Positions 7,834-13,082 of a stretch of 13,082 nucleotides of DNA are shown here, one piece after another. The notes beneath the pieces are model-generated. The model did no database searches. It worked only from the letters and a program-made list of their open reading frames with translations, and had not been told where the DNA came from. The stretch is from Caldisericota bacterium (lineage in GTDB: Bacteria; CAIJMQ01; JAADFP01). The position numbers and the translations under genes were made by a program. The DNA lies in assembly GCA_013152825.1 (NCBI GenBank), contig JAADFP010000029.1:1-13082 (forward strand), in the 5' to 3' direction. Numbering within the stretch: the first letter of the stretch is position 1; each line of letters starts with the position of its first letter.

Positions 7834-8455
7834 GGCAAACGAATCTATTGCGGATGAAGTAAAAGGGATATTAAGAGAAAAAGGGATAAAACTTGTAAAT
7901 ATTATTGGTTCACCGGGTTCGGGTAAGACTGCTCTGCTGGAGAAAACACTCGCTCATTTGTTCCCGGCAGAGGTCGGGATAATTGAAGGAGATATTTCCA
8001 CCACCTACGATGCAGAAAGGGTGTATTCCCTGGGAGCAGAAGTAGTGCAGATCAATACCCAGGGAGCCTGCCATCTGGATGCCAATATGATAAAAGAGGC
8101 TTTGCAGAACTTAACCCTTGACAATAAAAAGATAATTTTTATTGAAAATGTGGGGAATTTAGTCTGTCCGGCAGAATTCAGGTTAGGGGAGGACCTCAGG
8201 ATAATCGTTCTTTCTCTTACAGAAGGTGAGCATAAACCTCTTAAATATCCATATCCCCTTTCTTTTAGTAGTTCACAGGTGCTGATTGTCAACAAAATTG
8301 ACCTCCTTCCTCACCTAAAGGTAGATATGGAGGGAATAATTGCAGAAGCAAAAAAGATTAACCCGGATCTAAAAGTCTTTCCTCTTTCCTCTTTGACCGG
8401 AGAAGGCTTCTCCGGGTGGATTGAATACATAAAAAATCTCTTTTGCATCCCCTAA
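7802..8455 (+). CDS. hypB: Hydrogenase nickel incorporation GTPase HypB
   Basis: SIMIBI-class GTPase that powers nickel transfer during [NiFe]-hydrogenase maturation. From the chosen ATG it has 217 residues. Motifs: P-loop GSPGSGKT (36-43), EGDISTTYDAERV (62-73), the metal site ACHLDA with Cys90 and His91, ENVGNLVCP with Cys122 (both matching the dimer-interface nickel site of archaeal HypB), and the guanine motif NKID (164-167). The N-terminal His-rich stretch and CxxGCxC site of E. coli HypB are absent. The start is set by AGGAG at 7791-7795, six bases before the ATG at 7802; an in-frame TTG at 7787 would add five residues but lies upstream of that site. It overlaps the hypA-like gene by 32 bases and closes the operon. 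Confidence 0.96.
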   Translation: MKIKVLKPILEANESIADEVKGILREKGIKLVNIIGSPGSGKTALLEKTLAHLFPAEVGIIEGDISTTYDAERVYSLGAEVVQINTQGACHLDANMIKEALQNLTLDNKKIIFIENVGNLVCPAEFRLGEDLRIIVLSLTEGEHKPLKYPYPLSFSSSQVLIVNKIDLLPHLKVDMEGIIAEAKKINPDLKVFPLSSLTGEGFSGWIEYIKNLFCIP

Positions 8456-8534
8456 GCAAGCAGTAAGTTACTACCCTGGCTTTTTGAGCCTCGCGGTATT
8501 TGTGACCGGGGAAAAATTTTTGGGTTTGTGATTT

Positions 8535-8578
8535 GGCCTGCCTGTTCCATCCTGCGGAGGTCGGGGGTGGCAGACAGG
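8535..8578. repeat. Imperfect palindromic repeat in the convergent gap
   Basis: The 144-base gap between hypB and the convergent glycosyltransferase gene contains an imperfect inverted repeat. CCTGCCTG at its left pairs with CAGACAGG at its right (one mismatch), and CCA pairs with TGG further in. Read on the minus strand, it has CTGCC, CCCCGAC and AGGATGG in the same order and spacing as matching blocks in the palindrome at 12147-12174. It may be a dispersed repeat that also protects mRNA ends. No T-run follows on either side, so it is not a standard intrinsic terminator. The remainder of the gap shows nothing else convincing. Confidence 0.5.
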
Positions 8579-8599
8579 TATTTAGAATTTATGTAGATC

Positions 8600-9508
8600 C
8601 TATTCCTTCTTCATACTCATGAATCCATAGACTATCATTTCTCCCAGGAGTCCCAGAGAAATCAGCTGGATTCCGACTATTAATAAAAGTATGCCCAGCC
8701 AGAGAAGTGGGTAGTGTCCTCCGATGGAGTGAGGAGAAGAGGTAAACCAAAGAACAGCAAGCCCTATTTCTATAGCTGCACCCGGCAGAAAAAGAACAGT
8801 TCCCATGGTTCCAAAGAGGTGCAGGGGTTTTACCCGGTAATGGGTGAGAAAGATAATGGTGATGAAATCAAGGAATCCCCAGTAAAACTTTTTCCACCCG
8901 TATTTACTTTTCCCTCTTTTGCGGGGAGCATGTTTCACTTTTACCTCGGTGACCCGGAATCCCTTACTATGGGCAATAAGGGGAATAAACCGGTAAAGGT
9001 CCCCGTAAAAGTCAAGTTTTTCGATGACTTCTTTCCTGAAAGCCTTGTATCCACAGTTGATATCGTGCAGTTTTACTCCTCCCAGCAGAGAGACAAAAAA
9101 GTTAAAGATACGGGAAGGCACTCTTTTCCAGAGAGGATCCCTCCTATGGAACCTCCAGCCGCAGACTACATCGTGTCCTTCCTCTATCTTCTGGAGAAAC
9201 TTTTCTATTTCTTCCGGGTCATCCTGCAAATCAGCATCCAGGGTGAAAATCACCTCTCCGGTGGCTTTTTTAAATCCTTCTTTCAGGGCAATGGTTTTAC
9301 CAAAGTTTGTAGGCAGATGGACCGCTTTGACCCTTTCGTCAGTCCCGGCAATTTCTTCTATTTCTTCCCTTGTCCTATCCCTGCTTCCATCGTTTACAAA
9401 AATTAGCTCCCAATCATGCCTGTTTTCCAATACTTCCTTTATCTTCTGGTAAAGGGGAGTAATATTTCCTTCTTCGTTAAAAGCTGGAATTACCAGGGAA
9501 ATTTTCAT
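8600..9508 (-). CDS. Family 2 glycosyltransferase, DPM1/GtrB-like, with two C-terminal membrane helices
   Basis: Transfers a sugar from a nucleotide sugar, most likely to a polyprenyl phosphate at the inner face of the membrane. The 302 residues start with a GT-A fold: SLVIPAFNEEGN (4-15), the nucleotide-binding VNDGSRDRT (38-46), and DADLQDDP (91-98), where the DxD-type metal site lies. INCGYKAFRK (150-159) and the basic RKRGKSKYGW (196-205) are also typical of the DPM1/GtrB group. Two hydrophobic helices at about 230-256 and 267-293 anchor it. The ATG is preceded on the minus strand by AAGGAT about five bases away. It is the last gene of a four-gene minus-strand operon, 13 bases after the glycosyltransferase 4 gene. 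Sugar and lipid acceptor cannot be read from sequence. Confidence 0.9.
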   Translation of the reverse strand: MKISLVIPAFNEEGNITPLYQKIKEVLENRHDWELIFVNDGSRDRTREEIEEIAGTDERVKAVHLPTNFGKTIALKEGFKKATGEVIFTLDADLQDDPEEIEKFLQKIEEGHDVVCGWRFHRRDPLWKRVPSRIFNFFVSLLGGVKLHDINCGYKAFRKEVIEKLDFYGDLYRFIPLIAHSKGFRVTEVKVKHAPRKRGKSKYGWKKFYWGFLDFITIIFLTHYRVKPLHLFGTMGTVLFLPGAAIEIGLAVLWFTSSPHSIGGHYPLLWLGILLLIVGIQLISLGLLGEMIVYGFMSMKKE

Positions 9509-9521
9509 TTTAAATCCTTAC

Positions 9522-10658
9522 TTAGGCTTGTGAGTATTCTACCATATCTTTCCTCTTTAACTTCTTCTGCCATAATTCCTGGTATAGTTTTTCATGCTCT
9601 CTAACCATTCTCTCGAGGGTAAAAATGTTTCCTATCTTTCTGGCTTCTTCTCCCATCTTCCTTAACAGGCTCCGGTTTTTTATCAGCTCTGAAATTCCCC
9701 GGGCCAGCATTTTGCTATCTCCGGGCGGAACAATTATCCCGCTTTCGCCCTCTCTGATTATTTCACCTGTGCCTCCCACTCCTGTAGCTACGGCTGGGAT
9801 TCCAAGCGCCTGTGCTTCCAGGAGAGCATTGGGGAAACCTTCCCAGAGGGAAGAGAGCACAAACAGGTCTAGTGAAGCAAGAATAGGAAGAACATCTCTT
9901 CTAAATCCCAGAAAAATCACCTTATTTTCCAGCTTCATCCCTTTAACTTTTTCTTTTAACTTTCTCTCTTCTTCACCCTTGCCCACAATGAGCAAGATAA
10001 TATCAGGATTCTCTCTGCTTAATATTTTTATTGCCTCAAAAAGATAAGGAAGCCCTTTTTGCTTCTCCAGCCTGGATACGGTTCCAATAAGAAAAGTTTT
10101 CTCCGAAGCCCCAAGTTTTTCCCGGGGGTAGGGGATAACCGTTTTAATTTTTTCCGGGTCCAAACCATTGTAAATTACTGCCAATTTATCCTCTTTGATC
10201 CCTATCTCTTCTTTTCTGAAATCCTTTACTGCCCTGCAGACACATATTTCTCTGTCAATCAAATTTTTACTCCATCTTTCCAGCCAGATATGCCACCTCT
10301 TTTCTTTTTCCATTACCCGCACAGAAGAAATAATACAGGGCACCCCTGCCAGTCTTCCTATTATCCTTCCCGTAAAGTTAGCATGGAAGAGAAAAGTATG
10401 CATTAGGTGAGGCTTGAATTCTTTTAGTGCTTTAAACAGATGAAGCGGGAAAGTGGTGAAATTCTTTTTACTCTTTGCGCCGTATGGGTAGATATAAATT
10501 CCTTCTTTTTTCAGTAGCTCGGCTATTTCTCCCTCTCCCTGCAGGGAGATTACTCTAACAGAAAACTTTCTTCTGTCCAGATGCGAGGCAAGGTAGTATA
10601 GGTTTTTCTCTGCTCCTCCTATATCCAGATCTGTAATGAGGTATAGAATTCTAATCAT
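9522..10658 (-). CDS. Family 4 (GT-B) glycosyltransferase
   Basis: Retaining GT-B glycosyltransferase, of the kind that builds envelope polysaccharide or glycolipid. From the ATG at 10658 it has 378 residues starting MIRILYLITDLDIGGAEKNL, the canonical opening of the family. The frame stays open upstream to 10733, but the extra 25 residues would lie inside the patatin gene and look unlike the family. Motifs: GGAE (14-17), a GTVSRLEKQKG segment near 192-202, and the EX7E donor site in SSLWEGFPNALLEAQALG with Glu273 and Glu281. There is no good ribosome site; the ATG overlaps the patatin stop by 8 bases, so translation is probably coupled. No membrane helix is evident. Donor and acceptor are unknown. 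Confidence 0.92.
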   Translation of the reverse strand: MIRILYLITDLDIGGAEKNLYYLASHLDRRKFSVRVISLQGEGEIAELLKKEGIYIYPYGAKSKKNFTTFPLHLFKALKEFKPHLMHTFLFHANFTGRIIGRLAGVPCIISSVRVMEKEKRWHIWLERWSKNLIDREICVCRAVKDFRKEEIGIKEDKLAVIYNGLDPEKIKTVIPYPREKLGASEKTFLIGTVSRLEKQKGLPYLFEAIKILSRENPDIILLIVGKGEEERKLKEKVKGMKLENKVIFLGFRRDVLPILASLDLFVLSSLWEGFPNALLEAQALGIPAVATGVGGTGEIIREGESGIIVPPGDSKMLARGISELIKNRSLLRKMGEEARKIGNIFTLERMVREHEKLYQELWQKKLKRKDMVEYSQA

Positions 10659-11583
10659 AGGGAAAATAGGAGAGGAGGATTTTCCGCAGTTTCTTTTTCC
10701 CCGATCTCCTTCGCAGAGCTTCCCGTAGAGCATTTATCTTATTTTTACCCTCCTCTTTTCCAGCTTTGATGATTTCTCCTGCATAGGAAAAAGAATGCCA
10801 CTTCCATTTTTCCACGGAGGGGATAAAAATAAAATCGGCAAGACTGCTTTCCACCCGGGTAATCTCCCAATCTCTTATTTCATTCATACGTAAGAATAAG
10901 TCCAGAGCTTTTCGAGGAGAGAAGTCGGAGAGAGAATCCCCCGGCAAAATGGAAATGATGAAATCACTTCCTAGTATCTCACCAGCTAAAACCGGGTTTT
11001 TGCTTAGTACTCCACCGTCAGATAGTATCTTCCCGCCCCTTTTTACTGGTGCAAAAATTCCTGGAATAGCTGCAGAAGCAACTACTGCTTCCAATAAGTT
11101 GCCTTCTTTAATAAGTAATCTCTTCCCCTCTACCATTTCCACTGCCACGCAGGCAAAGGGGATGGAAAGGTCAGAAAACGTGAGATGGGGGGGGATAAGA
11201 ATAGACAATCCTCTACTCAGGTCTTCTTCTTCCCATATCCCCTCTCGTAATATTTCTGAAAGATAAAGCTGTATATCCTTTATGATATTCTCTGCTTTTT
11301 TAATGCCTCTTTTTTTTTCGCGGTGGAAACTGCGTTCCACCTTCTTAACTTCTGGAAGTTGAGAAAATTCTAAGATAGACTCTTCTATTTCCTGGCAAGA
11401 TTTCCCCATACAGTAAAGGGCTCCAATAACAGCTCCCATGCTGGAGCCAATTACCGTATGGATGGGAATATTTTCTTCTTCCAGTAACTGGAGCACTCCG
11501 ATTTGAGAAAAAGACTTGGCTCCGCCGCCACCCAGCACCAGTGTATTGCGTTGTCTTCTAAAGGGGAAAAAAGGAATTCTCAA
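10651..11583 (-). CDS. Patatin-like phospholipase (RssA/YchK type)
   Basis: Serine lipid acyl hydrolase with a Ser-Asp dyad. The 310 residues carry the oxyanion motif GGGGAK (18-23), the nucleophile elbow GSSMG (46-50, Ser48) and DGG (189-191, Asp189), in the correct order and spacing for bacterial patatins. There is no signal peptide, which fits cytosolic RssA-like proteins. The best start is TTG at 11583: the codons TTG-AGA-ATT follow, and the TTG overlaps the TGA stop of the phasin-like gene (TTGA). No ATG is available before the first beta strand. Translational coupling would explain the rare start codon and weak ribosome site. The C-terminus is unusually basic (RREALRRRSGKKKLRK region read near 288-303). 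The substrate is unknown. Confidence 0.92.
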   Translation of the reverse strand: MRIPFFPFRRQRNTLVLGGGGAKSFSQIGVLQLLEEENIPIHTVIGSSMGAVIGALYCMGKSCQEIEESILEFSQLPEVKKVERSFHREKKRGIKKAENIIKDIQLYLSEILREGIWEEEDLSRGLSILIPPHLTFSDLSIPFACVAVEMVEGKRLLIKEGNLLEAVVASAAIPGIFAPVKRGGKILSDGGVLSKNPVLAGEILGSDFIISILPGDSLSDFSPRKALDLFLRMNEIRDWEITRVESSLADFIFIPSVEKWKWHSFSYAGEIIKAGKEEGKNKINALREALRRRSGKKKLRKILLSYFPYD

Positions 11584-11885
11584 CTTATCTTTTTTTCCAG
11601 TTCTGCCACACGTTTTTCCAGTTTTTTGAGGTCTTTGTTAGTGACAATATTCGCCTTTTTTATAATCTTAAGCACTATTTTCTCTATATTTTTCTCCATC
11701 ACTTCGCGGGTTTCCTGTGCTTTCTTAGTTATTTCCTCTGCAATCTTCTTTCCCTGGCTTTCTGTTATCTCTCCTTTTTCAATCAATTCGTTTACCAGTC
11801 CCTTGACTTTTTCCTGGGTTAAGGCAATTATCCCCATGCTCAGGAAAAAACTTTTCTTTATCACATCACCTAAACGAGATTCCAT
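11580..11885 (-). CDS. Phasin-like (PhaF/COG3937-type) coiled-coil protein
   Basis: Small protein of 101 residues: a short hydrophobic start (FFLSMGIIALT, about 13-23), then an almost continuous amphipathic, Lys/Glu-rich helix. The segment EKVKGLVNELIEKGEITESQGKK (25-47) is the hallmark of the family annotated as poly(3-hydroxyalkanoate) regulator phasin PhaF. The C-terminus DLKKLEKRVAELEKKI (85-100) is a likely coiled coil. Such proteins are found in many bacteria without polyhydroxyalkanoate genes, and none of those genes is here, so storage-granule function is not implied; binding to a membrane or lipid surface is a guess. It leads the minus-strand operon. GGTGA lies seven bases before the ATG, and an extended -10 box lies just beyond it. 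Confidence 0.75.
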   Translation of the reverse strand: MESRLGDVIKKSFFLSMGIIALTQEKVKGLVNELIEKGEITESQGKKIAEEITKKAQETREVMEKNIEKIVLKIIKKANIVTNKDLKKLEKRVAELEKKIS

Positions 11886-11901
11886 CTTTACTTCACCCCC
11901 C

Positions 11902-11916
11902 CTGTTATTATAACAG
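11902..11916 (-). promoter_or_regulatory. Extended -10 promoter inside a perfect palindrome, ahead of the phasin-patatin-GT operon
   Basis: On the minus strand, TGTTATAAT (11915 to 11907) is an extended -10 element: TG, one base, then perfect TATAAT. No good -35 hexamer is seen at 16-18 bases, as is common for extended -10 promoters. Transcription would start near 11900, giving a leader of about 15 bases that still contains GGTGA for ribosome binding. The box is embedded in CTGTTATTATAACAG, a perfect 7+1+7 palindrome, which could be the site of a dimeric repressor. The regulator is not identified. Confidence 0.6.
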
Positions 11917-11968
11917 ATTTGCTAAGTAGGGAGTGAGTTGTTAGTTCTGCCTTTTTCCCACCTTCTTC

Positions 11969-12050
11969 AAACTCTAAATCCAAAACTCTAAACTTCCGAA
12001 GGAGTCTCCCGTATGTCGGGAGACTCATCGGACCTAAAACAAACTCGAAA
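11969..12050. repeat. Short A-rich direct repeats (AAACTCTAAA)
   Basis: AAACTCTAAA occurs at 11969-11978 and again at 11983-11992 (14-base period). A third, one-mismatch copy, AAACTCGAAA, is at 12041-12050, beyond the hairpin. The unit is short and the function unknown; it may be a decayed tandem array. Confidence 0.45.
12002..12026. repeat. Perfect 10-bp hairpin
   Basis: GAGTCTCCCG (12002-12011) pairs perfectly with CGGGAGACTC (12017-12026) around the 5-base loop TATGT. No T-run follows on either strand, so it is not an ordinary intrinsic terminator. On the minus strand it contains CTCCCGACAT, which also occurs in the palindrome at 12147-12174, so it is probably a relative of that repeat. 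Confidence 0.6.
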
Positions 12051-12130
12051 CTGTGAGCCACGTGGGGGGGGTGAAAGCGGGAACCTATATCATGGATATA
12101 CACATAATATTGCTTTTCATTCTCACCTCC

Positions 12131-12186
12131 CTGGATTCCTGCTTTCGCCCTCCTGACACATGTCGGGAGGGCAGGCAGGGATGACA
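12131..12186 (-). repeat. Palindromic repeat, copy 1, with a nested second palindrome
   Basis: Read on the minus strand, the two outer parts (12186-12175 and 12146-12131, 12 + 16 bases) join to make a 28-base unit starting TGTCATCCCTGC and ending GAAAGCAGGAATCCAG. This matches copy 2 at 24 of 28 positions without gaps. Between them, at 12147-12174, lie exactly 28 extra bases. In these, GCCCTCCCGACA and TGTCAGGAGGGC are complementary at 11 of 12 positions around a TG centre. The extra piece thus sits at the apex of the outer stem. Confidence 0.7.
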
Positions 12187-12203
12187 AGCAACCATCTCCC
12201 ACC

Positions 12204-12231
12204 TGTCATGCCTGCGGAAGCAGTCATCCAG
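12204..12231 (+). repeat. Palindromic repeat, copy 2 (uninterrupted 28-base unit)
   Basis: A unit running from TGTCATGCCTGC to GCAGTCATCCAG with a GGAA-type loop, in the opposite orientation to copy 1 and 17 bases from it. Inner complementarity is CTGC with GCAG. It resembles the widespread class of short bacterial palindromes that begin TGTCATTCC and end GGAATCCAG. No coding sense is apparent. Confidence 0.65.
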
Positions 12232-12383
12232 AGATGGAAAAAGCGAGTAAGCGAGAGGCACAAAAGCACAAAGGAGGAAAGGGAAAAAATAATAAGAAAG
12301 GATGCCGGGTATCCTGGGGGGAGTTTTATCCTGACCTCCGCTCGGGAATTTATAACAATACACAAATGCCAGGTGCTTCTTTC

Positions 12384-12392
12384 TGGTAAAAT
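12384..12392 (+). promoter_or_regulatory. Extended -10 promoter of recO, predicting a leaderless mRNA
   Basis: TGGTAAAAT at 12384-12392 is an extended -10 element (TG, one base, TAAAAT, 5 of 6 to consensus). Seven bases downstream of the box is 12399, the A of the recO ATG, so the transcript would start at or next to the start codon. No Shine-Dalgarno sequence lies between. No -35 hexamer is evident. Confidence 0.5.
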
Positions 12393-12398
12393 GTTAGC

Positions 12399-13082
12399 AT
12401 GATAGAAAGCGAGTGCCTGGTAGTAAGAAGTTATGACTTCCGGGAAAAGTCTTATTGTTGATTTAATTTCAAAGGAGCTGGGGAGTGTGCGCGCCCTGGT
12501 TAAAGGAGCACGCAATCCCGAAAAAAACTGGACCGCACAGCTTCTGCCGCTTTCCCATATAAAGGTCTCGCTTTACCCGGGAAAAAACATTCACCTTCTG
12601 GGAAATTGCGAGATGGTAAGTTTCTTTCCTTCCATAAGGGAGAATCTTTACCGGTTATGCCTGGCTACTTCCCTGCTGGAAATTGCCTATCTTATCTCCC
12701 CTCCCCCCCACGAGGAATTATTCTCATTCTTATTTAAAACTCTTTATTTCCTGGACAGGAACAATTCCTCCCTTTCTCTTTTTCCCGTTTATTCCTGGCT
12801 GAAGATTCTCCACTTTTCCGGGTTTCACCCCGAGCTTAAAAAATGCGTGGTTTGCAGGAAGGACAAAGATATATCCCTTTACAGCGTAAAACTGGGAGGC
12901 GTTCTATGCGAGAACTGCAGAGAGAGAGACCAGTATGCCATCCGCGTGGATAAACAAATCATAGGAGTTTTTCCTGTTCTTTCCCGTATCCCTCTTCCTG
13001 AAATTAAAAAGATTCACCTCTCCACCAGGCACCAGAAAAAGCTGAGGCAAATTGTTTATAGCCATCTTCTTTACCGCCTGGA
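12399..13082 (+). CDS. recO: DNA repair protein RecO, frameshifted near codon 17 and cut by the window end
   Basis: RecO loads RecA onto gaps coated with single-strand-binding protein in the RecFOR pathway. The main frame is open from 12433 to the window end. It shows the OB-fold segment VDLISKELGSVRALVKGARNPEK, the helical middle and a four-Cys zinc site (CVVC at 12844-12855, CENC at 12907-12918). The RecO N-terminus is in another frame: ATG at 12399 gives MIESECLVVRSYDFREKS, then TGA at 12459. Joining the two around 12444-12453 rebuilds a normal RecO start (YDFREKS followed by LIVDL). Two bases missing from the short A-run, or one extra base, would explain it. It could be a true lesion, an assembly error or, less likely, programmed shifting. 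An internal ATG at 12433 would drop the first strand and has a poor ribosome site. Confidence 0.85.

Larger units (their letters stand above)
11886..12398. other. Divergent intergenic region of about 510 bases, no gene
   Basis: This stretch separates the minus-strand operon from recO. It holds both promoters, A-rich direct repeats, a perfect hairpin and two copies of a palindromic repeat, each listed separately. Open frames crossing it on both strands lack ribosome sites, family features and sensible composition, and mostly translate the repeats. Between 12232 and 12360 the sequence is purine-rich on the + strand and shows nothing I can name. Confidence 0.7.

Noticed and set aside
8478..8490. 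GGCT-TTTTG-AGCC mini-hairpin as a terminator for the hyp operon
   Set aside because: The stem is only 4 bp and no T-run follows.
8714..9406. Open frames on the + strand opposite the family 2 glycosyltransferase
   Set aside because: They are antisense to a clear GT2 gene, with low-complexity translation and no ribosome site.
10659..10733. 25-codon N-terminal extension of the family 4 glycosyltransferase
   Set aside because: The extension lies inside the patatin gene and has no family similarity, while MIRILYLITD at 10658 is the usual start.
12092..12184. Small + strand frame of 30 codons starting ATGGATATA, preceded by a G-run
   Set aside because: The last half is the repeat element. The G-run is about 20 bases away, too far to act as a ribosome site.
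12085..12515. Several minus-strand frames of 90-130 codons in the phasin-recO gap
   Set aside because: They translate the palindromic repeats and run into recO, with no ribosome sites or family resemblance.
1..13082. CRISPR array, tRNA, rRNA, insertion sequence or prophage genes
   Set aside because: I looked and saw no regularly spaced repeats, cloverleaf-type sequence, transposase or phage genes.

Overview
The window is about 13 kb of a bacterial chromosome, mostly housekeeping genes, with moderate GC, tight packing and Shine-Dalgarno sites in front of most genes. The order pnp, M16 peptidase, dut, ftsK/spoIIIE resembles the pnp-mlpA-spoIIIE neighbourhood of Firmicutes. No gene here fixes the phylum. 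The repeats in the non-coding stretches and the hydrogenase-maturation genes would fit an anaerobic, uncultured bacterial lineage, but that is inference.

Layout, + strand, left part (1-8455): the 3' part of thrS runs straight into pnp. A 119-base gap carries a consensus TATAAT box, then a tightly coupled set of six genes follows: M16 zinc peptidase, dut, ftsK, a HycI-type hydrogenase maturation protease, a hypA-like gene and hypB. Most of these overlap; the largest gap is 16 bases. The last three form a nickel-hydrogenase maturation module attached to the end of a DNA/RNA housekeeping operon. The HypA-like protein keeps the nickel-binding N-terminus and the family's C-terminal tail but has lost the whole zinc-binding loop.

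Convergent gap (8456-8599): it contains an imperfect palindromic repeat and no clear terminator.

Minus-strand operon (11885 down to 8600): a phasin-like coiled-coil protein, a patatin-like phospholipase (TTG start coupled by a TTGA overlap), a family 4 glycosyltransferase and a DPM1/GtrB-like family 2 glycosyltransferase with two C-terminal membrane helices. A strong extended -10 box sits just upstream, embedded in a perfect 15-base palindrome that could be an operator. The set suggests envelope lipid or lipid-linked glycan work.

Divergent intergenic region (11886-12398, about 510 bases): no gene. It holds short A-rich direct repeats, a perfect 10-bp hairpin and two inverted copies of a 28-base palindromic repeat. 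One copy has a second 28-base palindrome inserted in its apex. Parts of this second palindrome recur in the hairpin and in the repeat at 8535-8578, so a small family of dispersed palindromic elements is likely.

Right end (12399-13082): recO, running off the window. Its first 17 or so codons are in a different frame from the rest, so the gene is frameshifted, either really or by a base error. Its extended -10 box is placed so that the transcript would begin at the ATG itself (leaderless).
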